A stretch of DNA of 64,000 bases from Mediterranea massiliensis (GTDB lineage Bacteria > Bacteroidota > Bacteroidia > Bacteroidales > Bacteroidaceae). A program made the position numbers and the translations under genes. Below, piece by piece: positions 1 to 7,797 of this stretch. Position 1 is the first letter of the stretch. Every line of letters starts with the position of its first letter. The notes beneath the pieces are model-generated. The model ran no database searches and was not told where the DNA came from. It was given only the letters and a program-made list of their open reading frames with translations. The stretch spans positions 26,727 through 90,726 of the forward strand of contig NZ_LT635838.1 in the NCBI RefSeq assembly GCF_900128475.1, given 5' to 3'.

Positions 1-2385
1 GAATTCCACCGTCAGCCCGATGGTGGGCAGCAGCGTCCCGCTTTCCTGCTTCAGGCGCTTCATCACGTAGCGCTGCTCGGCGGCAGGGGCTTCGGGGTTC
101 TCGATGACGCCGGTGCTCATCAGCACGTCCTGCTGGCGGAGGACACTCTTCGTGACGTTCTGCAGGTCGAGGTAGATGCCCAGGCGCCAGCCGCGGAAGT
201 AGTAGTTCTTATCCACGCGGACGTCGAGCTGGGCAAAGGCGTCGAGGCGGCAGGTGTTGTAACGCGAGTAGTCGTAATAGGGCCGTCCCTGCACGTCCCA
301 GGCCTCGACGAGCGACGAACGGTCTTCATCGTAGGGTGTGTAGGGGCTGCCGCCGATGGCACTCAGCTTGGCGCCCACGCTCCAGTTGCGGGGAAAGTCG
401 TAGGTACCGCTCACGTTGGCAATGAAGCGGTTATCCCAGGCGGAAGCGATGTAGGGCGAACGGTCGTCGTTGCGGTACTCGCTGCGAAAGCAGGTGACGG
501 AGGCCACGGAGGTGAACTTGCCGGGAATCTGCCAACGCATGGAAGCCTCAACGCCGTAAGCGCGTCCGCTGGCCGTGGGGAGGAGCAATTCGTTGCCCAC
601 CGTGCCGTAGTCGTTTCCCTTACAGGAAAGGGGGATGCCGTCGGCCACGGACAGGGGCACGCGGGTATAGTATTTGTAGAAGCCTTCGAGGGCGAGGACC
701 ACACGGGGGGTGACGTTCCACTCGGTGCCCAGGTTGGCATTGGCCACACTCATATACTTCAGCGATTTGTTGGCATACATACCTGCTGCATCCTTGTAGC
801 CCAGCCCGGTGTAGGGCGGCAGCTGGTGGTAAAGGCCCACGGCAGCGTTGATGGCCACGGCGGGACGCACGCGCCACGACACGGAGAGATTGGGCGACAG
901 GTTCTGCCAGAAGCGCGCCATGGCACGCGAGTAGTCGCAGCCGTCGAGGCGCAGGCCCAGCGTGGCCGTCCATCGTTCGCCAGCCGTCCGGTAGCGGGCG
1001 GAAGCAAAGGCTCCCCAGCCCACGATGCCCAGATTGGTCTGCTGCTCCCGCACCTGCTGCATACCGCCTGCGAACAGCCGCTGGAAGGTGTGGTCGTCGT
1101 AGCGGGCATACCAGGCCTCCACGCCCTCAGTCAAGGTCCACCGCTCACCGTGCGTGCGGTTCTCGGCGCGGAGGGTGGCCTTCTGCTCGTGCGAGCTCAG
1201 GTCGAGATTCAGGTTGTCCGGACTGGAGTCATCGTTGTTCGCATATTTCAGGTTCTGATTGGCCAGGTAGTTGTAGCCCAGGGAGACGGTCTGCACGTGC
1301 CGTCCGGCGTAGTGTTTGTAGGCCGCGCCCAGGGTGAAGGTCTGCTGCTTGATGCGGGGCAGGTAGCTCAGCATGTACTCCGCGTCCTCGCCCTCCTCGT
1401 CGGTGTTCAGCTTCATATTGTCGATGCCCGTCAGGCCCAGAAAGATGAGCTCGTCCGTAAGCGTGAGGCGCGTCTTGATCTTGAACTGCCCGTCGATGTA
1501 GTTGGGCAGGAACGGCAGTCCCAGCATCTTGAAGAGCAGTTGCAGGTAGGACTGGCGGACAGAAAAAAGATAGGTGGTCTTCTCGCCAAAATGTCCGGCT
1601 CCGCTCAGTGAAACCTCTGACGCCCCCAGCGTGGCCTTGAAGGTCTGGTCGTCGGGATTGCCGTCGCGCAGGCGGATGTCCATCACGGAGCTCAGCGCCC
1701 CACCCTTGTCGGCCGGAAAGGCACCGGTGTAGAACTGCACCTCACGGATGAGGTCGGCGTTGAGGATGCTGACGGGGCCACCCGAAGCGCCCTGCGTGGC
1801 AAAATGATTGATGTTGGGTATCTCGATGCCATCCATATAGAAGCGGTTCTCCGAGGGCGAGCCGCCGCGCACGATGAGGTCGTTGCGGTAGCCGATGGGC
1901 GAGAACGACACGCCCGGATAGGAACGGACGATGCGCGAGATGTCGCGATTGCCGCCGGGGCTTTTCTCAATCTCGCTCAGGCCGATGATCTGCAGGCTGA
2001 CGGGGCTCTCCTTGATGCGGCGGAAAGGTGCGGCGGCCTGTACGGTCACCTCGGCCAGCTGTGAGGCGTCTTCCTCCAACTCCAGCTCGACAGGCGGCAG
2101 CTGGGCAGAAACGATATATTCGGGTGAAAGCAGGTTCTTGTAGCCAATGCACGAAACGGAAAGCTGATGGATACCCGGCGAGACCCGCTCGATGCGGAAC
2201 ACACCCAGGCTGTCGGTCGACGCGCCCTGCCCGGGCTGACCATAAAGCGACACGTTGGCGTAGGGAACGGGCTGGCGCGAATACTTGTCCACCACCCGAC
2301 CCCGGACGGTGTAATACTGGGCAAACAGTTGCAACGGCAACAGAAGCATCCAGCCCAGTATGCATAGAAATGAACGGAACGACAT
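1..2385 (-). CDS. TonB-dependent outer-membrane receptor with carboxypeptidase-like N-terminal domain (C-terminus at window edge)
   Basis: Reading the reverse strand from an ATG at 2385 gives 795 open codons to base 1 with no stop. The protein starts with a signal peptide ending near LFAQ, then a carboxypeptidase-regulatory-like (CarboxypepD_reg) domain (about residues 24-105), a plug domain with VRGGSPSENRFYMDGIEIP, and a beta-barrel. The last residues read LTVEF; a terminal Phe is typical of barrel ends, so the stop probably lies just outside the window. It would import an unknown ligand across the outer membrane with TonB energy. It is not a SusC (about 1000 aa) and no SusD partner is seen. 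The IS element lies just upstream. The ligand cannot be inferred. Confidence 0.9.
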   Translation of the reverse strand, partial: MSFRSFLCILGWMLLLPLQLFAQYYTVRGRVVDKYSRQPVPYANVSLYGQPGQGASTDSLGVFRIERVSPGIHQLSVSCIGYKNLLSPEYIVSAQLPPVELELEEDASQLAEVTVQAAAPFRRIKESPVSLQIIGLSEIEKSPGGNRDISRIVRSYPGVSFSPIGYRNDLIVRGGSPSENRFYMDGIEIPNINHFATQGASGGPVSILNADLIREVQFYTGAFPADKGGALSSVMDIRLRDGNPDDQTFKATLGASEVSLSGAGHFGEKTTYLFSVRQSYLQLLFKMLGLPFLPNYIDGQFKIKTRLTLTDELIFLGLTGIDNMKLNTDEEGEDAEYMLSYLPRIKQQTFTLGAAYKHYAGRHVQTVSLGYNYLANQNLKYANNDDSSPDNLNLDLSSHEQKATLRAENRTHGERWTLTEGVEAWYARYDDHTFQRLFAGGMQQVREQQTNLGIVGWGAFASARYRTAGERWTATLGLRLDGCDYSRAMARFWQNLSPNLSVSWRVRPAVAINAAVGLYHQLPPYTGLGYKDAAGMYANKSLKYMSVANANLGTEWNVTPRVVLALEGFYKYYTRVPLSVADGIPLSCKGNDYGTVGNELLLPTASGRAYGVEASMRWQIPGKFTSVASVTCFRSEYRNDDRSPYIASAWDNRFIANVSGTYDFPRNWSVGAKLSAIGGSPYTPYDEDRSSLVEAWDVQGRPYYDYSRYNTCRLDAFAQLDVRVDKNYYFRGWRLGIYLDLQNVTKSVLRQQDVLMSTGVIENPEAPAAEQRYVMKRLKQESGTLLPTIGLTVEF

Positions 2386-2426
2386 GGTTGAAAACATTTT
2401 TATATCTGTTTAGATTTGCAATACTT

Positions 2427-2442
2427 CGGTAAATTTTTACCG
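2427..2442. promoter_or_regulatory. Palindrome upstream of the TonB receptor
   Basis: CGGTAAA, two T residues, then TTTACCG form a perfect 7-bp inverted repeat 42 bp upstream of the receptor ATG (2385). The position suits an operator or leader hairpin. No clear TAnnTTTG box was found for this gene. The role is inferred from position only. Confidence 0.35.
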
Positions 2443-2465
2443 ATAAATTTAATTAAATAATAGAA

Positions 2466-3880
2466 TCGGTGTTAGCCAGTTCAATATTATTAAAGAGATC
2501 ATTGAAATACTGTCAAGAATGAATCGTTAAGGGGTAAGAAAAGTGATGAAAAATATATGATAAATAGCTGAAAATAAAGCATGAAAGTATTGCATAATTT
2601 GTTGATTATTAGTAAATTAGAAGTATCTCACCACTTTTAATTATGACCAAAGAATCACTCCTTATGCAATACCAATCCGAGTGCAGGAATGCTCTCGAAT
2701 CAGTTGTAAATATAAGCAAATCTTTCCAGAAAGTATTCATGGATGCAATAAAATTGTTCATGGCCATACCTGACCGCATCAATTTCCTACAAATGGGACG
2801 ATATGGATGTTTCTCAGAACAGACATACCGAAACAATTTTGAGAATGATGGCTTTGACTGGTTTTCCTTCAATGAAGCCATCATTAGAGAACACCTTAAA
2901 GGTGGTCGTAAGGCGATAGCCGTTGATCCGTCTTTCATTCCAAAATCAGGCAGCAAAACGCCATGGATTGGCTATTTCTGGTCCGGTTGTGCCGGTGAAT
3001 ACAAACGCGGACTGGAAATAACCGGTATTGGAGTTATAGACGTTGACAACCATGAATGTATGACTTTGGGTTCTGTACAGACACCTGACAACGCAACGCT
3101 GGAAAGCTGTGAGAAGAATCTTGTTGACTGGTACAGCTCTTACCTTATCAGCATACAGGAACAGCTGAAACGTATTTCTGGCACAGTCGTATGTGATGCG
3201 TTCTTTTCAAAGGCAACTTTCATCAAACCATTGTACGATAACGGTTTCCACGTAATAAGCCGTTTCAGGAATGATGCCGTATTGTTTTATCCCACCTTAG
3301 AAAATAGGACAGGAAAACGCGGACGTCCAAAATTACATGACGAGAAAATTGACTTTGAAAATCTGGACATCACAAGATGTACCGAGTACAAAGTGAACAA
3401 GGGTAAACTTTACGGACTGAAAGCATACTCCAAAGCGCTCAAACGCTTTGTGAGCCTGGCTGTATGGTATCCTATGGATGGAACGGACAAATGGCAGCTG
3501 TATTTCTCTACGGACGAAACACAGAACGCACAGGATGTTCTGGACTTTTACAGGACACGTTTCCAACTCGAATTTTGCTTTCGTGATGCCAAGCAATATG
3601 CCGGAATAACAAACTGTCAGTCTACAGACTTCAGGAAACTGGCATTTCACTTTAATGCATCACTTGCAGCGATAAACCTTGCCAAGGCTGCCTGTAAGAG
3701 GATGGGAATAAAATATTCCATATCATCATGCAAGTCAGTCATACACAATGCTTACATGCTTGAACGATTTATTCACGTGTCTGGGATTGAACCAGACACG
3801 CATTTAATTGACAGACTTTTCAAAGAACTCATTTTATTTACTGCCAAAGCCGCTTAGGCTAGGCTAATGGTTAACGAACT
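2466..3880 (+). mobile_element. IS4-family-like insertion sequence, ends approximate
   Basis: A single transposase gene lies between two unrelated chromosomal genes. The only candidate terminal inverted repeat is weak: GTTAGCCAGT near 2471 against GTTAACCATT read on the reverse strand near 3873 (8 of 10 matches). No target duplication was convincingly identified, so the boundaries are approximate. The transposase is intact, so the element may still be mobile. Confidence 0.45.
2643..3857 (+). CDS. IS4-family DDE transposase
   Basis: This 404-aa protein carries the IS4 signature Y-x2-R-x3-E-x6-K at YRTRFQLEFCFRDAK. Candidate catalytic Asp residues lie in AVDPSFIPKSG and VVCDAFF, with the Glu in the signature supplying the third. 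The gene is full length and has no frameshift. It reads away from the TonB receptor and toward pgl. Its codon use is more AT-rich than that of its GC-rich neighbours, as expected of a mobile element. The exact IS name was not determined. Confidence 0.88.
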   Translation: MTKESLLMQYQSECRNALESVVNISKSFQKVFMDAIKLFMAIPDRINFLQMGRYGCFSEQTYRNNFENDGFDWFSFNEAIIREHLKGGRKAIAVDPSFIPKSGSKTPWIGYFWSGCAGEYKRGLEITGIGVIDVDNHECMTLGSVQTPDNATLESCEKNLVDWYSSYLISIQEQLKRISGTVVCDAFFSKATFIKPLYDNGFHVISRFRNDAVLFYPTLENRTGKRGRPKLHDEKIDFENLDITRCTEYKVNKGKLYGLKAYSKALKRFVSLAVWYPMDGTDKWQLYFSTDETQNAQDVLDFYRTRFQLEFCFRDAKQYAGITNCQSTDFRKLAFHFNASLAAINLAKAACKRMGIKYSISSCKSVIHNAYMLERFIHVSGIEPDTHLIDRLFKELILFTAKAA

Positions 3881-3964
3881 ATTGGATTTGTGCAAAGATA
3901 AGAAAGTCATCCCACATAAAGCCGGAATCCGGCCATTATCTTGTCAACAAGTTTTCCAGACTGT

Positions 3965-4669
3965 CTATTCGCCATAAGCACTCCGGTCGACAAACAGGCC
4001 GACACAGGACGCATGATGGGCAATGTAGGCGGCAGGCGTCACGTCGCCCGAACGAAGCACATCGGAAACTGCCGTCCTACGGCTCCGGCCCACCGCCAAC
4101 AGAAGCAGCCGTCCGGCCGCCAGCAGCTGCGGCCCCGTAGCCGTGACACACTTCTGTCCCGTATAGGGATTGATGCAAGGTGCGTACCATTCCCTCAAAG
4201 CCAGCAAGCGCTCCTGCCCCGCATAGATGGAAGCCACATGGCCGTCGGATTCCAACCCCAACAGAACAATATCGAAAACCGGTACCCCCGCCACCTGCGG
4301 CACCGTAGCTGCCACAACCCGTGCATAACGGGAAGCCTCCCGCTTCGGCGAAAGCAGGTCGGACATCGGGTAAATGTGTTCCAGAGGAAAATCGACCTTG
4401 TCGAGCAACAGGCGGCACAACGTACCATAGTTGCTGTCCGAGTCGCTGACGGGGACGCAACGCTCATCGGTCCAATAGATGCGCATCCGTTCCCAGGGAG
4501 TCTGCCCGCCATACTCATTGGCCCATATATCAAACAGAGGCAACAGAGAATCGCCGCCGGAGAAGGCCAAACAGAACGTCTTCTCAGGCCGGGCGTTCAT
4601 CGTGTCAAGAAGATGCCTGATCAAGGCATGACAGGTAGCGGTAGCAGTTCTTTCTATATGAATATCCAT
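3965..4669 (-). CDS. pgl: 6-phosphogluconolactonase (divergent)
   Basis: This 234-aa protein belongs to the 6-phosphogluconolactonase / glucosamine-6-phosphate isomerase family and would hydrolyse 6-phosphoglucono-lactone in the oxidative pentose phosphate pathway. Visible motifs are FSGGDSLLPLF (about residues 36-46), DERCVPVSDSDSNYG (from residue 68) and GLESDGHVAS. The usual SGGSTP and GPDGHTAS are altered. In many Bacteroides, zwf and gnd sit directly upstream of pgl; here the upstream neighbour is a divergent acyl-CoA ligase and neither gene is in the window. A paralogue with a different lactone substrate is possible. Confidence 0.8.
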   Translation of the reverse strand: MDIHIERTATATCHALIRHLLDTMNARPEKTFCLAFSGGDSLLPLFDIWANEYGGQTPWERMRIYWTDERCVPVSDSDSNYGTLCRLLLDKVDFPLEHIYPMSDLLSPKREASRYARVVAATVPQVAGVPVFDIVLLGLESDGHVASIYAGQERLLALREWYAPCINPYTGQKCVTATGPQLLAAGRLLLLAVGRSRRTAVSDVLRSGDVTPAAYIAHHASCVGLFVDRSAYGE

Positions 4670-4800
4670 GTTAGGCTAATCAACAAAGTAAAGGAATCGG
4701 ATGTATTTTTTAAACAAAAGGAAACAGATGTTTGTTCATAAGCAAAAGCAGATAAAAAGGCTGTTTCTGCAACAATCATCTACCTTTTTGGAACAAATCG

Positions 4801-4831
4801 TTTGCATTGTGTTGAGAAAAGCCTATATTTG
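4801..4831 (+). promoter_or_regulatory. Bacteroides-type promoter of the acyl-CoA ligase
   Basis: TTTG at 4801-4804 and TATATTTG at 4824-4831 are separated by 19 bp, an exact match to the Bacteroides -33/-7 consensus. The start codon follows 29 bp downstream of the -7 box. Confidence 0.8.
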
Positions 4832-4860
4832 CACAAATCTAACAAAAATGTGCAATCATT

Positions 4861-6519
4861 ATGGAGCAAAGTTTTATCGCATACATTGAGAAAAGCATCA
4901 AGGAAAACTGGGACCTGGACGCCCTGACCGACTACAAGGGAGCAACCCTGCAATACAAAGACGTTGCACGAAAAATCGAAAAGTTACACATTATCTTTGA
5001 GGCCAGCGGCATCCGGAAAGGAGACAAGATAGCCGTCTGCGGACGCAACAGCTCGCACTGGGGCGTGACATTCCTCGCCACCCTGACCTATGGAGCAGTC
5101 GTCGTACCCATTCTGCATGAATTCAAGGCCGACAATGTACACAACATCGTGAACCACTCCGAAGCCAAGCTGCTCTTTGTGGGTGACATGGTTTGGGAAA
5201 ACCTGAACGAAAACGCCATGCCCTTGCTGGAAGGCATCTTCCTGATGACCGACTTCTCCATCCTCGTCTCCCGCAGCGAGAAAGTAGACTATGCCCGCGA
5301 GCACCTGAACGAGCTCTTCGGCAAAAAATATCCCAAGAATTTCCGCAAGGAGCATATATCTTATCATAAGGACCAGCCGGAGGAACTGGCCGTCATCAAC
5401 TATACATCGGGAACAACCAGCTACTCCAAAGGCGTGATGCTGCCCTACCGCAGCCTCTGGTCGAACACGACTTTCGCCTTCGAAGTACTGTCGTTGAACA
5501 GTGGCGACAAGGTGGTGTCCATGCTCCCTATGGCCCACATGTATGGACTGGCCTTCGAATTCCTGTATGAGATTGCCGTAGGATGTCACATTTATTACCT
5601 GACGCGCATGCCGAGCCCCAAAATCATCTTCCAGGCCTTTGCCGAAGTAAAACCGCGCATCGTCATCGCCGTCCCCCTCATCATCGAAAAAATTATCAAG
5701 AAGAACGTACTGCCCAAACTGGAAACGCCCACCATGAAACTGCTGTTGAAAGTTCCCTTCGTGAACGACAAGATCAAAGCAACCGTGCGCGACCAAGTCA
5801 TCCAGGCTTTCGGTGGCAACTTTGAAGAAGTCATCATCGGCGGTGCAGCCTTCAACCACGATGTGGAGCAGTTCCTGAAAATGATAGACTTCCCCTATAC
5901 CGTCGGCTACGGCATGACTGAATGCGGCCCCATCATCTGCTACGAAGACTGGAAACGCTTCAAGCCAGGTTCCTGCGGGAAAGCCGCCCCGCGTATGGAA
6001 GTCAAGATTCTGTCGCCCGACCCGGAAAATATTCCTGGTGAAATCATCTGCCGCGGGTCCAATGTTATGCTGGGCTATTACAAGAATGAAGAAGCCACCC
6101 GCGACGTTTTGGAACCGGACGGCTGGCTTCACACCGGCGACCTGGCATTGATGGACCGCGAAGGAAACGTCACCATCAAGGGACGCAGCAAGAATATGCT
6201 CCTCGGTCCCAGCGGACAGAACATCTATCCGGAAGAAATAGAAGACAAGCTGAACAACATGCCTTACGTATCGGAAAGCATCATCGTACAACAGAACGAA
6301 CGGCTGGTCGGACTGGTCTACCCCGACTTCGACGATGCCTTCGCCCACGGCCTGACCAACGAAGATATCGAACGGGTAATGGAAGAAAACCGGGTGGCAC
6401 TGAATGCCGAACTTCCGGCCTACAGCCAGATTTATAAAATGAAAATCTACCCGGAGGAATTCGAGAAGACTCCGAAGAAGTCCATCAAACGATTCCTCTA
6501 TCAAGAAGCCAAAGGATGA
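4861..6519 (+). CDS. Long-chain acyl-CoA/acyl-adenylate-forming ligase (AMP-binding)
   Basis: This 552-aa AMP-dependent synthetase/ligase would activate a carboxylic acid, probably a fatty acid, to an acyl-adenylate and then a CoA thioester. The phosphate-binding loop YTSGTTSYSKG is at residues 181-191. The motif YGMTECGP and the hinge region GWLHTGDLALMDREGN followed by GRSKNM are present, and IKRFLYQ near the C-terminus lies where the catalytic Lys is expected. It has its own promoter. Its last bases overlap the next ATG (ATGA), so the downstream repeat protein is probably translationally coupled. The acid substrate cannot be read from sequence. Confidence 0.88.
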   Translation: MEQSFIAYIEKSIKENWDLDALTDYKGATLQYKDVARKIEKLHIIFEASGIRKGDKIAVCGRNSSHWGVTFLATLTYGAVVVPILHEFKADNVHNIVNHSEAKLLFVGDMVWENLNENAMPLLEGIFLMTDFSILVSRSEKVDYAREHLNELFGKKYPKNFRKEHISYHKDQPEELAVINYTSGTTSYSKGVMLPYRSLWSNTTFAFEVLSLNSGDKVVSMLPMAHMYGLAFEFLYEIAVGCHIYYLTRMPSPKIIFQAFAEVKPRIVIAVPLIIEKIIKKNVLPKLETPTMKLLLKVPFVNDKIKATVRDQVIQAFGGNFEEVIIGGAAFNHDVEQFLKMIDFPYTVGYGMTECGPIICYEDWKRFKPGSCGKAAPRMEVKILSPDPENIPGEIICRGSNVMLGYYKNEEATRDVLEPDGWLHTGDLALMDREGNVTIKGRSKNMLLGPSGQNIYPEEIEDKLNNMPYVSESIIVQQNERLVGLVYPDFDDAFAHGLTNEDIERVMEENRVALNAELPAYSQIYKMKIYPEEFEKTPKKSIKRFLYQEAKG

Positions 6520-7751
6520 AACGTATCTATATTATCACCTTGACAATGTCCCTGCTCACCGCAGGGACACTTCTTTTTGCCCAATCCCGTACTCCACTCC
6601 CCGCTTCCAATCCACTGAAGCCCGTAGGCATCAACCTGTCCCTATGGAAAGGCTTGTCCACCCAACCGACAGACAGCGTCGGCAGTACAGCCTTCAACCT
6701 GGGTATCTTTTCTTCCCAGAACAACCTGACCGGAGTGGGTATCAACCTGCTGGGAAGTGTCACGAAAAGAGACGTAAAGGGCCTGCAACTGTCCGGACTG
6801 TCGAACACCGTAGGGCAACAGATGAAAGGCCTGCAACTGGCTGGCATCACCAACATCAACGATTATGGATATCAAGGTGTCTCCATCGCCGGGCTGGTAG
6901 GTATCAACGGTGATGAAGGAAAAGGCCTGCTGGCCTCCGGCCTGGCAAACGTTACCGGCAATGACAACTGCGGACTGACCTTGGCCGGACTGATGAACTT
7001 TACCGGCAACGGAGGAATAGGATTGCTCTTGTCCGGCATCGCCAACATCACAGGCAATGGCTACCGGGGCATAGCGGCATCCGGACTGATGAATGTATCG
7101 GGCGGCTCTGCAGCCGGCATGCAGGTGAGCAGTCTGCTCAACCTCACCGCAGAAGACATGGCAGGCCTCCAGCTGTCGACTCTCGGCAACGTTGTAGGGA
7201 AAGAGCTGAAAGGCGTCCAGATTGGACTGGCCAACATGGCCTCCCGAGGCAAGGGACTCCAAATCGGTCTGTTCAATTATTACAAGGAAAAATTCGACGG
7301 ACTGCAATTAGGACTGGTCAATGCCAATCCGCATACCCGAACCCAACTGCTGGTATCGGGAGGCAATACAACAAAAATCAATCTGGCAGCCCGCTTCAAG
7401 AACAACCGGCTTTACACCATCCTGGGAGCCGGCGCCCCTTACTTCGGCTTTGACAACCCGTTCTCCGGCTCCCTGTTCTATCGGGCCGGTGCCGAACTTC
7501 CTCTTTACAAGCATCTGTTTGTCAGCGGAGACTTGGGTTATGCCCATATCGAGACATTCCGCAAGAACAACACTTCCTGCCCGGCGCGCCTTTATTCCCT
7601 CCAGACACGCATCAATCTGGAATACAGACTGACGGACCGCATGGGGCTGTTTGTCAGCGGGGGATACGGGTGGGACCGTTATTACAACCGGAATGCCACT
7701 TACGACCACGGTACAATCATAGAGGGCGGCATCGTACTGTTCAAGTACTGA
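6516..7751 (+). CDS. Secreted protein with tandem 16-residue G-L-N repeats and a beta-barrel-like C-terminus
   Basis: This 411-aa protein starts with a signal peptide ending near LLFAQ. Residues 72-231 are ten consecutive 16-residue repeats of the form xG(L/V)xLxGLxNxxGxxx, followed by shorter 14-15-residue copies to about 275. Strict repeat length and alternating small/hydrophobic residues suggest a beta-helix or repeated beta-hairpins. The remaining 135 residues have alternating aromatic strands and end in VLFKY, like an outer-membrane barrel terminus. It resembles the 'LA_2272 surface repeat' type of protein as I recall it. The gene overlaps the acyl-CoA ligase by 4 bp. Function is unknown; envelope or lipid-linked work is an inference from the partner. 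Confidence 0.75.
   Translation: MKRIYIITLTMSLLTAGTLLFAQSRTPLPASNPLKPVGINLSLWKGLSTQPTDSVGSTAFNLGIFSSQNNLTGVGINLLGSVTKRDVKGLQLSGLSNTVGQQMKGLQLAGITNINDYGYQGVSIAGLVGINGDEGKGLLASGLANVTGNDNCGLTLAGLMNFTGNGGIGLLLSGIANITGNGYRGIAASGLMNVSGGSAAGMQVSSLLNLTAEDMAGLQLSTLGNVVGKELKGVQIGLANMASRGKGLQIGLFNYYKEKFDGLQLGLVNANPHTRTQLLVSGGNTTKINLAARFKNNRLYTILGAGAPYFGFDNPFSGSLFYRAGAELPLYKHLFVSGDLGYAHIETFRKNNTSCPARLYSLQTRINLEYRLTDRMGLFVSGGYGWDRYYNRNATYDHGTIIEGGIVLFKY
6729..7208 (+). repeat. Ten in-frame 48-bp repeats encoding 16-residue units
   Basis: Units begin at residue 72 and recur every 16 residues without any indel for ten copies. Conserved positions are Gly2, Leu/Val/Ile3, Gly7 (or Ser/Leu in a few), and Asn10. 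The DNA units are diverged, so the repeat is old and held by protein-level selection. Confidence 0.85.
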
Positions 7752-7797
7752 CGCCGCCCTCCAAGGTCGGATATCTACTTTCTTGTCCGAGAAACTA

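Noticed and set aside
4984..6504. A 506-codon frame antisense to the acyl-CoA ligase
   Set aside because: Shadow of a well-supported gene; no start context or domain.
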